From Mangrovimicrobium sp033283385 (GTDB lineage Bacteria; Pseudomonadota; Gammaproteobacteria; Pseudomonadales; Halieaceae), in assembly GCA_033283385.1 (NCBI GenBank), contig JAWMQQ010000001.1, positions 434,001 through 498,000 of the forward strand: a DNA stretch of 64,000 nucleotides, read 5' to 3'. Of the stretch, positions 35,543-44,533 are shown one piece after another. How positions within the stretch are numbered: position 1 is the first letter of the stretch; each line of letters starts with the position of its first letter. The notes under the pieces are model-generated. The model did not search any database. It had not been told where the DNA came from and was given only the letters and a program-made list of their open reading frames with translations. A program made the position numbers and the translations under genes.

Positions 35543-36298
35543 CTAGTGACTCAGGTTGGCCATTCTCCTGAGCCCGGTCGGATCCAGAATCTCGATCTCC
35601 TTGTTATCCACCTGCAGGATAGCCAGCTTTTGCATGCGGCTTAGCACGCGGGAGACGGTTTCCACCGTCAGCCCCAGGTAGTTGCCGATGTCGACGCGCG
35701 ACATGGGCAGGCGGAAATTGGTCGCGCTCAGCTTGCGCCGGGCATTGCGGGTGGAGATGCTGAGCATCAGCGCGGCCACCCGCTCGTCGGCGGAGTTCTT
35801 GCTGAGCAGGGTGATGAGCTGCTGGTCCTCGGTGATCTCGCGGCTCATCAGCTGGAAAAAATGCCGTTGCAGGTTGGGCATCAGCGAGCTGAGCTTCTCC
35901 AGTGAGGCGAAGGGGATTTCGCAGATTGCGGCGGTTTCCAGTGCCTTCGCGGAGGAGGCGTGGGTATTGTTGCTGATGCCGTCGAATCCGAGGATCTCGC
36001 CGGGAAAATAGAACCCGGTGACCTGCTCCCGGCCGTCGTCGGTACTGCGGTAGGCCTTGAGCGCACCGGAGCGCACGGCGTAGACGGACTGGAACTCGTC
36101 GCCCTCGCGGTACAGGTGCTGGTTTTTCTGCAGCGGCTTGCTGCGCTGGATGATGCGATCCAGCTGGTCGATGTCCTTGCTCTCCAGGGTCAGGGGCAGG
36201 CAAATAGCGTTCAGGCGACAATTGCCGCAGTTGACCTGGTAATCGTGGGCACAGGGTTCGACATGGATGTCCCCATGCTGGCCGGGAAGTGCGGGCAT
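35543..36298 (-). CDS. Fnr/Anr-type oxygen-sensing transcription regulator
   Basis: A 251-residue Crp/Fnr protein. The N-terminal cysteines (CGNCRLNAIC, about 24-33, plus an earlier Cys) and the internal Cys in AAICEIPF match the [4Fe-4S] ligands of Fnr/Anr. The cNMP-like domain (about 40-150) and the HTH RVDIGNYLGLTVETVSRVLSRM (ExxSR recognition of TTGAT) are intact. It should activate the cco, hemN and ompW promoters in low oxygen. It sits between those targets. Confidence 0.92.
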   Translation of the reverse strand: MPALPGQHGDIHVEPCAHDYQVNCGNCRLNAICLPLTLESKDIDQLDRIIQRSKPLQKNQHLYREGDEFQSVYAVRSGALKAYRSTDDGREQVTGFYFPGEILGFDGISNNTHASSAKALETAAICEIPFASLEKLSSLMPNLQRHFFQLMSREITEDQQLITLLSKNSADERVAALMLSISTRNARRKLSATNFRLPMSRVDIGNYLGLTVETVSRVLSRMQKLAILQVDNKEIEILDPTGLRRMANLSH

Positions 36299-36377
36299 AG
36301 TGCAAAACCAAATGGGATCGGCAACAGCGATTATAGCCGAAATTACCGGTTGGTCTAAGGGGATATAGCCGAAACTG

Positions 36378-37835
36378 TCATACAGTGGCCGAGAACCGGG
36401 TTCCGCCGCCGCCCTTGCCCGGGGCGCCCGCCGGCTCAGGGGCGAGGTAGGCGTCGAAGGGCATGCAGATATTGCGCAGGAAGGGCCGGCCGCTGGAGGT
36501 GACCTGGATCGCCTCGCCGGACAGCTGCAGCAGGCCGTCCTCGGCCATCGGCGCCAGCGCCGCCAGTTCCGCGGCGAATTTCTGCCGGAAGTCGATGCCG
36601 AACTGGCGCCCGCAGGCTTCCATGTCCAGGTAGAGGTCGCAGATCAGGCTCATGATGACGTGCCGCCGCAGCAGGTCCTCGCCGGTCATCTGGCAGCCGC
36701 GCTCGATGGGCAGGTCGCCGGACTCCAGGTGCTGGTAGTAGCTGTCCAGCTCGCGGGCGTTCTGCAGGTAGCAGTCGCCCATCTGGCTGATGGCGGAAAC
36801 CCCCAGCCCCAGCAGGTCGTCCGCCAGGCGCAGGGAATAGCCCTGGAAATTGCGCTGCAACCGGCCGTCGGCCTGGGCCAGCGCCAGCTCGTCGTCCGGC
36901 AGCACGAAGTGATCCATGCCGATATGCCGGTAGCCCGCGCCTTTCAGGGTGTGGGCGATGATCTCGTGCAGCAGCAGTTTTTCCTCCGCCGAGGGCAGGC
37001 TCAGGCGGTCGATGGCGCGCTGGCTGGAGAAGCGCTCCGGCAGGTGCGCGTAGTTGTAGCAGGCGATGCGGTCCGGCCGCAGGGCGATGACCTGCTGCAG
37101 GGTGCGCTCCATGCTGTGGCGGTTCTGGAAGGGCAGGCCGTAGATCAGGTCGAAGCTGAGCGAGCGGAAGCCGAGATTGCGGACGGTGTCGACCAGCGCC
37201 GCGACCGTCGCGTGGGGCTGTATGCGGTTCACCGCCCGCTGCACCTGCGGGTCGAAATCCTGGATGCCGAGGCTGATCCGGTTGAAGCCCACACCCTTGA
37301 GCAGGGCGAGGGTGGCGCAGTCCACGCTGCGCGGGTCGATCTCGATGGAGTACTCGCGCTGGGGGCTGTCCAGCAGCCGGAAGTGGCTGGCCAGCATGTG
37401 CATCAGCTCGGTGATCTGCGCCTCGTCGAGGTAGGTCGGCGTGCCGCCGCCCCAGTGCATCTGGGTGACCGGGCGCTCGCGCCCCACCAGCCGTGACTGG
37501 GCGGCGATCTCCCGCTGCAGGTGTTCGAGGTACACCGCGGCGGTGTTGGCGCGCCGGGTGACGATCTTGTTGCAGGCGCAGTAGTAGCAGATGTCGTTGC
37601 AGAACGGGATGTGCACGTACAGCGACAGCGGCTCGCGGCTGTCGCCACCGGTGGCCCGCTGTCGCTCCAGGTAGTCCTGCAACGGGAAATCCGTGCTGAA
37701 CTGCGGCGCGGTCGGGTAGGAGGTATAGCGCGGGCCCTGGCAGGCGTACTTGTGCGCAAGAGCCAAGTCGGCCTGGAATTCAGCGCCTTGCTGAGTAACT
37801 TCCTTGAGAGCTGGCATGCGTGTCACCGGCGGCAT
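36378..37835 (-). CDS. hemN: oxygen-independent coproporphyrinogen III oxidase
   Basis: A 485-residue radical-SAM enzyme that decarboxylates coproporphyrinogen III anaerobically. The N-terminal KYACQGPRYTSYPTAPQF is a HemN hallmark. The cluster motif is CNDICYYCACNK, the HemN version of CX3CX2C with an extra Cys. GGGTPTYL and the C-terminal HemN domain are also present. An ATG at 37817 is a possible alternative start. An Fnr-like promoter lies upstream, fitting anaerobic expression. Confidence 0.95.
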   Translation of the reverse strand: MPPVTRMPALKEVTQQGAEFQADLALAHKYACQGPRYTSYPTAPQFSTDFPLQDYLERQRATGGDSREPLSLYVHIPFCNDICYYCACNKIVTRRANTAAVYLEHLQREIAAQSRLVGRERPVTQMHWGGGTPTYLDEAQITELMHMLASHFRLLDSPQREYSIEIDPRSVDCATLALLKGVGFNRISLGIQDFDPQVQRAVNRIQPHATVAALVDTVRNLGFRSLSFDLIYGLPFQNRHSMERTLQQVIALRPDRIACYNYAHLPERFSSQRAIDRLSLPSAEEKLLLHEIIAHTLKGAGYRHIGMDHFVLPDDELALAQADGRLQRNFQGYSLRLADDLLGLGVSAISQMGDCYLQNARELDSYYQHLESGDLPIERGCQMTGEDLLRRHVIMSLICDLYLDMEACGRQFGIDFRQKFAAELAALAPMAEDGLLQLSGEAIQVTSSGRPFLRNICMPFDAYLAPEPAGAPGKGGGGTRFSATV

Positions 37836-37897
37836 TGGAATTCACTGGATGGCTGTCAATCTGGATCGCAGCGTAGCAGTGCGCGGCCGGGCCCGCG

Positions 37898-37911
37898 TTG
37901 ATTTAGGTCAT
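37898..37911 (-). promoter_or_regulatory. Fnr-like box upstream of hemN
   Basis: On the minus strand ATGACCTAAATCAA keeps the ATCAA half perfectly and three of five bases in the other half. TACGCT (37870-37875), a TAnnnT -10, follows after 22 bp, the same spacing as at the cco and ompW promoters. Confidence 0.55.
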
Positions 37912-37929
37912 GCCCTGTTATCGGGGGTG

Positions 37930-40900
37930 TTACTTGACGATGCTGGACAGTTCGAGGGTGATCTCTTCCAGCGGCTTGGGCCGTGCGACGCCCCAGCCCT
38001 GCAGGTAGTCGACACCGATCTCCTCCAGCTTGGCGATGATCTCGTCGTTCTCCACCGATTCCGCGATGGTCTGCTGGCCGAGGAAGTGGGCCAGGTCGTT
38101 GATCGAGCGGGCCATGGCGTAGTCGGCGCGGTTGCGGTGGATGCCGGTGATGAAGGTGCCGTCGATCTTGACGAAATCCACCGGCAGCTCGCGCAGGTAG
38201 TTGTAGCTGGCCAGGCCAGTGCCGAAATCGTCGATGGAGAACTTGCAGCCGATATTGCGGAAGGCGCGCACGAAGTCGGCGGCCTTGACCAGGTTGGAGA
38301 TGGTGCCGGTCTCGGTGATCTCGAAGCAGATGCGGCTGGTGCCGACGCCGAACTCGGAAATCTGCTCCAGCAGGTACTCGAGGAACTCGTCGTCGGTGAC
38401 GCTGCTGCCGGAGAGGTTGATGGCGAGGTAGGGCACCTCCTTCTGCGCGTCCATCAGCTGGCTCACCCAGGCGAAAGCCTCACGCACCACCCAGCGGTCC
38501 ACCCGGTTCATGAAGCCGTAGCGCTCGGCGCTGCGGATGAATTCCTCCGGCGAGGCGATACTGCCGTCATTGTTGGAAAGGCCCAGCAGGAGTTCGTAGT
38601 GCCGCCCCACCGGCTGTTGCCCGGCGACCGCCACCTGGATGATCGGCTGGGCGCGCAGCACGAAGCGGTCCGTGGCCAGTGCCTGCTCCAGGTCCTGGCG
38701 GGTGCGCGATTTCTCGCTGTGGAAAGTGCCGGCCAGCGCCTGGTCCTCCTGGTAGCACTTCACGCAGTTGCCGCCGTCCCGCTTGGCCAGGCGCGCGGCG
38801 TTGTGCGCGGCTTCCAGTATCCGGTCCACCGAGGGGCTGTACTCCAGGATGGGTGCGATGCCGATGGCGACGGTGAAGGAAACGTGCTCGCCCTCGATCT
38901 CGATGCTGCTGGCCTCGATGTCGCTGCGCACCTTTTCCGCGAACTGCTCCGCCTGGGCCAGGTCGCGATCCAGCAGCAGCACCGCAAAGCGGTCGGCCTC
39001 GATGCGCGCGGAGGAGGTTTTCTTGCCGTGCAGCTGGGCCAGCAGCTTGCTGAATTCCAGCAGCACCTGGTCGCCGTTGACCTTGTCGTAGAGCTCGTTG
39101 ACCAGCGAGAACTTGTCGATGTCCAGGAACAGCACCGAGTGCTGGGAATTCTTCAGCTGGGCGTGGCGCAGGGCACGCGCCATCTGGTTGAGGAAGGTAT
39201 CGCGGTTGATCAGCCGGGTCAGGCTGTCGTGGTTGCGGCTGAAGCTCAGGGTTTTCTGCACATGCTCCAGGGTCTGGTACATGCTCTTGTCGACCACCGG
39301 CAGGCGGTCCGCGGGCGCCGGCGGCTGCACGCCCTGGCTCAGCTTGCGCGCCAGTTGCACGGCGCTGAGGTCGGCGATCTTCTGGCCGCGCTCGTTGACG
39401 AAGATGAAGCGGTCCTTGGCGGGGCTGATCCAGGCCAGCTGCATGCGCAGGCGCTGGCCGTCGGCGCCGCGGTAGGCCAGCCAGCAGTCGGGCTCCAGCT
39501 GTTCCACGCGCTTGACCCAGCGGCGCAGCCGGGGGAGGTCCTCCACCCGGGCGCGCACCCGCTGCGGCGCCTGGCCGTCGTCCTCGCCGTCGCCGCTCAC
39601 CTCCGCGTTGTCCACGGCCAGGCTGCCGGCGAGGATGCCGCGCAACTCCGCCAGCACCGGCTGGTAAGAGACGTTGGTGGGCAGCGCGGTGGCCAGCTGC
39701 TGCTCGACCATGTCGGTGAGGGTCTCGGCTTCCAGGCTGCGCTGCATCAGCATGTCTTCATCGACGTCGCCGGACTGCTTGTCCTCCAGCCAGGTGGCCA
39801 GCAGGTCCAGGGTTTTCAGGTGGTCCGCCCAGGTGGCGCTCTCCGGCCCTTCCTTTACATGGGTGAGCACCAGCAGGTCGCGCCAGCCGGATTCCACGAG
39901 GTCCAGCAACACCCGCGGCGCCGCGGGCGGGCGGATGCGTTCGTTGATCACCGCGTTGACCGCCCGGCGCGCCTGCTGCACTTTCTCCTGGCCGTCCTGG
40001 ATGCGCACCACCCGCTCGATATTGCGCGACAGCGCGCGGTCCTGCTGGTCGGCGAGCTTTTCCACCTCCGCCAGGGCTTTTTCGAAGGTGGTCTTGTCGG
40101 GGTCCTGCGCCTCGACGATCTCCTCCACCACCCGGTTGATGCGCGACTCCAGCGCCCGGTTGGGGAAGTTGGCCGAGGTGGCGAGTTTCGCCAGCTTGTC
40201 GACCACTTCGCGGGCGACGTGGCCGTGGTCGAGGAAGAACTGCGGGTCCAGCAGCGCCAGTCGCGCCAGGGGAATCTGCAGGTGGGCCAGCGCCGGCTTG
40301 AGCTCCGAGGCGACGTCGATCTCCGAGGACAGCGTGCCGAACAGGTTGTCCACCATGTCGAGCTGGTTGAGGCTGTCCGCGGTGAGGCCGCTGCTCTGGC
40401 TCAGGCTGTTGATCTGCTCCCGGTGCCGGGCCAGGTATTCGCGCAGCGAGTGCGTCTCGCTGACCGCCTGGCGCACCGCGCTGTCGCGCTGCAGGCTGGC
40501 CAGCGCCGAGGCGATGGTCGAGGCGTCCACCAGCGCACGCTGGTCCAGTTCGGTACTGGGCACGGTGGCGCCGTCCCAGGTGCCGCTCATCGGGACCCCG
40601 GACACCAGCGCGTCGCCGCTGGCCAGGCCCTCGGCTTCCCGGCGGAAATTCAGCGCGTCGACCACCGACTGGTAGAAGTTGAACGGGCGTGTGCCGCCCG
40701 CGCCACCGAAACCGGCAGGGGGTTGGTCGCCCATTCCCGGCGGGCCGGCCGCCGGGGCGGGAGGCGGGATGGGCGTTATCGGCGGCAGTACCGGGGCGGG
40801 TTCCAGTTCCTCGGGTTGCAGCGGCTCTTCGGGAATTTTGCTGCGCGCCTGGCGCTGGGCGTGCTTGAGCAGCGAGCCCTTGCTGCGGATCTCCTTTTCC

Positions 40901-41916
40901 AGTTCCGGCTCGATGCTGTTGTCGATCAGGTACTGGTTGAGCGATTCGTAAAACTCGCCGAGGTGCTGGACGACGTGCTGGGAAAAGTACTCGTAAACCA
41001 CGGGCGCGGTTTCCGGCGCGATATCCAGCGGTTCGATGGACTCCTGGAACGCCCGGCACAGCTGCCGCGCGTGGATCGGCAGGCGCACGGTCAGCGGGTC
41101 GGCGTCGATCAGCCGGGCCAGGCGGATGGTGAGGGCCTCCAGCGGGATGCGGTGCATCTCCTCGGCCAGCGCCACGGTGCGGTTCAGCGCCAGGTGTCCC
41201 TCGAACTCGTCGAGGTCGACCAGGTGCAACTCCCCCGGGCCCTCGATCTCCTGCTGCCAGTACTCGTCCTCGTCCGGGTCGGGCACCGGCTTGCGGAAGT
41301 AGCTCTCCACCGAGTCCAGCAGCGACCGCCCGACCGAGTCCTGGTCCATGCCCAGCGCCTGGGCGGCCTCCGTGACCCGGTTGCGACCGTCTTCGCCGGC
41401 GCGGATACGCCGGCCCAGGGTCAGCAGGTCCGTGTGGATCTCGCCGATGGCGGCCGGCAGCAGTTCCGCCAGCTGTTGCATGGCGCTCTCGTGAAACTGT
41501 CGCAGGATGCGCGTGTACTCGGGGGCCGATGCCTCCAGGGTAGAGGGCCGCACCAGCAGCGCGGTGGTCTGGCGCTGGGGTTTGAACAGGGTCTGCCAGC
41601 GCCGCGCGACTTCGCCCTGTGCATCGCTCGCCTGCAGGCTGAGCACGCCCCCGGCGACGCCGTCGATAGTGACGGGCAGTTCACCCAGGTCCTGGCGCTG
41701 GGTCAGGGTGAGCTGCGCGCCCATGCCCGGTTGCAGCCTCACGCGACCGCTGGCGCTGGTGCCGGCGAGCAGCTTCAGCCGGTTCAGCTGCAGTTTTGTC
41801 GGGTCGTTCGCGGTGCATTCACCGGATAGTTTCGCCCCGTCCCCAAGCACCAGGAGCGCCGGGAATACTTGGGCAGGTTGCTGGGGACGCGACATTCGGT
41901 GTTCGGTTCGGTTCAT
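37930..41916 (-). CDS. DUF1631 family protein with degenerate GGDEF and EAL domains
   Basis: A 1328-residue cytoplasmic protein. The first 850 or so residues are DUF1631, with a PilZ-like start and long helical/coiled segments. A GGDEF domain (about 880-1045) has its signature degraded to EADRF, so it should not make c-di-GMP. An EAL domain (about 1080-1325) keeps ELL, the Asn of NLSGSS, ITETG, DDFGTGLASY, KID and ESVEND, so phosphodiesterase activity is possible. It likely links c-di-GMP turnover to motility or attachment. The ATG at 41916 was chosen as the first plausible Met. It diverges from the F420 operon. Confidence 0.87.
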   Translation of the reverse strand: MNRTEHRMSRPQQPAQVFPALLVLGDGAKLSGECTANDPTKLQLNRLKLLAGTSASGRVRLQPGMGAQLTLTQRQDLGELPVTIDGVAGGVLSLQASDAQGEVARRWQTLFKPQRQTTALLVRPSTLEASAPEYTRILRQFHESAMQQLAELLPAAIGEIHTDLLTLGRRIRAGEDGRNRVTEAAQALGMDQDSVGRSLLDSVESYFRKPVPDPDEDEYWQQEIEGPGELHLVDLDEFEGHLALNRTVALAEEMHRIPLEALTIRLARLIDADPLTVRLPIHARQLCRAFQESIEPLDIAPETAPVVYEYFSQHVVQHLGEFYESLNQYLIDNSIEPELEKEIRSKGSLLKHAQRQARSKIPEEPLQPEELEPAPVLPPITPIPPPAPAAGPPGMGDQPPAGFGGAGGTRPFNFYQSVVDALNFRREAEGLASGDALVSGVPMSGTWDGATVPSTELDQRALVDASTIASALASLQRDSAVRQAVSETHSLREYLARHREQINSLSQSSGLTADSLNQLDMVDNLFGTLSSEIDVASELKPALAHLQIPLARLALLDPQFFLDHGHVAREVVDKLAKLATSANFPNRALESRINRVVEEIVEAQDPDKTTFEKALAEVEKLADQQDRALSRNIERVVRIQDGQEKVQQARRAVNAVINERIRPPAAPRVLLDLVESGWRDLLVLTHVKEGPESATWADHLKTLDLLATWLEDKQSGDVDEDMLMQRSLEAETLTDMVEQQLATALPTNVSYQPVLAELRGILAGSLAVDNAEVSGDGEDDGQAPQRVRARVEDLPRLRRWVKRVEQLEPDCWLAYRGADGQRLRMQLAWISPAKDRFIFVNERGQKIADLSAVQLARKLSQGVQPPAPADRLPVVDKSMYQTLEHVQKTLSFSRNHDSLTRLINRDTFLNQMARALRHAQLKNSQHSVLFLDIDKFSLVNELYDKVNGDQVLLEFSKLLAQLHGKKTSSARIEADRFAVLLLDRDLAQAEQFAEKVRSDIEASSIEIEGEHVSFTVAIGIAPILEYSPSVDRILEAAHNAARLAKRDGGNCVKCYQEDQALAGTFHSEKSRTRQDLEQALATDRFVLRAQPIIQVAVAGQQPVGRHYELLLGLSNNDGSIASPEEFIRSAERYGFMNRVDRWVVREAFAWVSQLMDAQKEVPYLAINLSGSSVTDDEFLEYLLEQISEFGVGTSRICFEITETGTISNLVKAADFVRAFRNIGCKFSIDDFGTGLASYNYLRELPVDFVKIDGTFITGIHRNRADYAMARSINDLAHFLGQQTIAESVENDEIIAKLEEIGVDYLQGWGVARPKPLEEITLELSSIVK

Positions 41917-42016
41917 CCGTCGCGCCGGGCGGAATTGCGCGGCGACGATTGCTGGGACCGAGTATAGCCTTATTGCCATTGGCGATAAAACGCCCAAGTG
42001 GCTGTTCTGTCACGAC

Positions 42017-42044
42017 TTGTCGCCAGTTGGCGATTTTATATAAG
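42017..42044 (+). promoter_or_regulatory. predicted promoter of the F420 operon with a spacer palindrome
   Basis: TTGTCG (42017-42022), 16 bp, TATAAG (42039-42044) reads toward the F420 genes. Within it CGCCAGTTGGCG (42021-42032) is a 5-2-5 inverted repeat, and TTGGCGAT also occurs about 50 bp upstream. A regulator site overlapping the promoter is possible. Confidence 0.5.
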
Positions 42045-42109
42045 ATGCCTGCCTTCCATTCATGCTGCGACGGCGGGTCCGGCGCGCTCTTCCCACGGAA
42101 AACAAGACT

Positions 42110-42793
42110 ATGACGACAGATTCCCTGCCCGTTCTGGCGATCCTCGGCGGCACCGGCGACCTCGGCACCGGGCTCGCCCGGCGCTGGGCCCAGGCGGGCT
42201 ACCGGGTGATCATCGGCTCGCGTACCCTGGAAAAAGCCCAGGCGGCGGTCGCCGACCTGCACGAGGTCATGGCCGAGCGCGGCGTCAGCGAAGTCGCCGT
42301 GGAGGCGATGGAAAACCTGGACGCCGCCCGCGCCGCCGACATCGTCACGCTCACGGTTCCCTTCAGCCACCAGGCTTCGACACTGGAACTGGTAAAGCCG
42401 GCGCTGGCGGGCAAGATTCTCGTCGATGTCACCGTGCCGCTGGTGCCGCCCAGGGTCGCCCGGGTGCAGTTGCCGGAAGAGGGCAGCGCCGGGCAGATCG
42501 CCCAGGCCCTGCTGGGCGAGGAAGTGTCCGTGGTCTCCGCTTTCCAGAACGTGCCCGCGGCCAAGCTGCAGGAGGACGAGGCCCCGGATTGCGACGTGCT
42601 GGTCTGCGGCAATTCCCGCGAGGCCCGCGAGGCGGTGATCACCCTGGTGGAGGCGGCAGGGATGCGCGGTTTCCACGCCGGCATGATCAACAACGCCGCA
42701 GCCGCCGAGGCGCTGACCTCGGTGCTGATCGTCATCAACAAGCAGTACCAGTGCCACGCGGGCATCCGCATCACCGGGCTGGGCGATCACTGA
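42110..42793 (+). CDS. npdG: F420H2:NADP+ oxidoreductase-like protein
   Basis: A 227-residue Rossmann protein of the NADPH-dependent F420 reductase family. The nucleotide-binding start LAILGGTGDLGTGLARRWAQAGY (about 8-30) and IIGSRTLEKA match the family. The central AFQNVPAAKL and the C-terminal ITGLGDH are conserved landmarks. It transfers hydride between NADP(H) and F420 and so keeps the cofactor reduced. The ATG at 42110 is preferred over 42062. It is the first gene of the operon, 19 bp before cofE. Confidence 0.9.
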   Translation: MTTDSLPVLAILGGTGDLGTGLARRWAQAGYRVIIGSRTLEKAQAAVADLHEVMAERGVSEVAVEAMENLDAARAADIVTLTVPFSHQASTLELVKPALAGKILVDVTVPLVPPRVARVQLPEEGSAGQIAQALLGEEVSVVSAFQNVPAAKLQEDEAPDCDVLVCGNSREAREAVITLVEAAGMRGFHAGMINNAAAAEALTSVLIVINKQYQCHAGIRITGLGDH

Positions 42794-42812
42794 GGCCCGC
42801 GGGGCCGCCTCC

Positions 42813-43580
42813 ATGCCGGACCGCCTGCAACTGATCCCGCTGCGGTCGTTTCCCCTGGTCGAACCGGGTGACGACCTCGCCGCGCTGGTCGCCGGCGCCC
42901 TCGCCGACAACGCGCTGGCGCTGGAGCCGGGCGACGTGCTGGTGCTGGCGCAGAAAATCGTCTCCAAGGCCGAGGGCCGCTATGTGCGGCTGGCTGACGT
43001 GGATGCCTCGTTGGAGGCCCACGAACTGGCCGACCGGACGGACAAGGACCCACGGCTGGCGCAACTCATTCTCGACGAAAGCCGCGAGGTGCTGCGGGTG
43101 CGCCCGGGGGTGATCATCGTCGAACATCGCAACGGCTACGTGCACGCCAACGCCGGTATCGACCGCTCCAACCTCGCGCAGCAGGCCGGTGACCCGCGCG
43201 TGCTGCTGCTCCCCGAAGACCCGGATCGCTCTGCCGCGCAGCTGCGCCAGCGCCTGGCTGAGCTGACGGGCGTCGCTCCCCAGGTAATCATCAACGACAG
43301 CGCGGGCCGCGCCTGGCGGGTGGGCACCGTGGGCATCGCCATCGGCACCGCCGGGCTGGCGCCGGTGCGCGACCAGGTCGGCGAGCAGGACCTGTTCGGC
43401 AATATCCTCGAGGTTACGATGCCCGCCGTGGCAGACGAGTTGGCGGCTGCCGCCTCGCTGGTCATGGGGCAGGCGGCCGAGGGCTGTCCCGTGGTGCTGG
43501 CGCGCGGGCTGCAGCTGGCCGAATCCGCGGCCGGCTCCGGCGAGTTGTTGCGCGAGCGCGCGCAGGACCTGTTCCGCTGA
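42813..43580 (+). CDS. cofE: coenzyme F420-0:L-glutamate ligase (CofE/FbiB-N)
   Basis: A 255-residue enzyme that adds gamma-linked glutamate to F420-0 with GTP. Hallmarks are VLVLAQKIVSKAEGR (about 43-57), VRPGVIIVEHRNGYVHANAGIDRSN (about 95-120) and the GVAPQVIINDSAGRAWRVGTVGIAIG block. It lacks the C-terminal nitroreductase domain of actinobacterial FbiB, so no dehydro-F420 reductase is fused. Its TGA overlaps the cofD ATG by one base. Confidence 0.94.
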   Translation: MPDRLQLIPLRSFPLVEPGDDLAALVAGALADNALALEPGDVLVLAQKIVSKAEGRYVRLADVDASLEAHELADRTDKDPRLAQLILDESREVLRVRPGVIIVEHRNGYVHANAGIDRSNLAQQAGDPRVLLLPEDPDRSAAQLRQRLAELTGVAPQVIINDSAGRAWRVGTVGIAIGTAGLAPVRDQVGEQDLFGNILEVTMPAVADELAAAASLVMGQAAEGCPVVLARGLQLAESAAGSGELLRERAQDLFR

Positions 43581-44533
43581 TGGCCGGCGAGGTGCTGGCG
43601 ATTTCCGGCGGGGTCGGCGGCGCCAAGCTCTCGCTGGGCCTGGCCGGCGTGCTGCCAGAGGGCGCCCTGCATGTGCTGGCCAATACCGCGGATGATTTCG
43701 AGCACCTGGGCCTGCACATCTGCCCGGATATCGACACGCTTTTATATACGCTCTCCGGCCGCGCCAACCAGAGCCTCGGCTGGGGACTGGAGGGTGAGAG
43801 CTGGACGGTGATGCAGGCGCTGGAGTCCCTGGGTGGTGAGACCTGGTTCCGCCTCGGCGACAACGACCTCGCCACCCACCTGTGGCGCAGCGCCCGCCTG
43901 CGCGACGGCGAGCCGCTGTCGGCGGTGACCGCCGCGCTGGCGCAGCGCCTGGGCGTTGCCAGCCACATCCACCCGATGAGCGAGACGCCGGTGCGCACGC
44001 TGGTGGATAGCGACGAGGGCGAACTGCCTTTCCAGCATTACTTCGTGCGGCGCCGCTGCGAGCCCGCGGTGCGCGGTTTCCGCTTCGCCGGCCTGGAGCG
44101 GGCGGTGCCGCCGGATGCACTGCTGCAATTGCTGCGCTCGCCGGCGCTGGAAAGAATCGTGGTCTGCCCGTCCAATCCCTTCGTCAGCGTCGACCCGGTG
44201 CTGCAGGTGCCCGGGCTGTGGCAGGCGCTGCGCGATGCGCCGGCGCCGGTGATCGCGGTTTCGCCCATCGTCGCCGGCATGGCGATCAAGGGGCCGGCGG
44301 CGAAGATGATGGCGGAGCTCGACATGCCGGTGACCGCCCTGGCCGTGGCGGAGCACTACGCGCGGCGCTACCCCGGGCTGTTCGATCATTTCGTGATCGA
44401 CACGAGTGACGCTACACTGGCCGCTGCCATCGAGGGACTCGGCCTGCGCTGCACGGTGGCTGCGACTGTGATGAAATCGACCGAAGACAAACAACAGCTG
44501 GCACGCTGCTGCCTGGCGCTGGAGAAGGTATGA
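43580..44533 (+). CDS. cofD: 2-phospho-L-lactate transferase-like enzyme (CofD/FbiA)
   Basis: A 317-residue enzyme that joins the activated phospho-acid-GMP to Fo to make (dehydro/3PG-)F420-0. The N-terminal ISGGVGGAKLSLGLA (about 8-22) binds the nucleotide, NTADDFEHLGLHICPDIDT (about 35-53) is the family signature, and CPSNPFVSVDPVL and SPIVAGMAIKGPAAKMM follow. It overlaps the downstream fusion gene by 4 bp (ATGA). Confidence 0.95.
   Translation: MAGEVLAISGGVGGAKLSLGLAGVLPEGALHVLANTADDFEHLGLHICPDIDTLLYTLSGRANQSLGWGLEGESWTVMQALESLGGETWFRLGDNDLATHLWRSARLRDGEPLSAVTAALAQRLGVASHIHPMSETPVRTLVDSDEGELPFQHYFVRRRCEPAVRGFRFAGLERAVPPDALLQLLRSPALERIVVCPSNPFVSVDPVLQVPGLWQALRDAPAPVIAVSPIVAGMAIKGPAAKMMAELDMPVTALAVAEHYARRYPGLFDHFVIDTSDATLAAAIEGLGLRCTVAATVMKSTEDKQQLARCCLALEKV

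Noticed and set aside
37804..41829. A 1341-residue open frame on the plus strand opposite the DUF1631 gene
   Set aside because: It is the antisense shadow of a high-GC gene. Its translation is a low-complexity mix of His, Gln, Val and Arg without domains, whereas the minus-strand frame carries clear DUF1631, GGDEF and EAL motifs.
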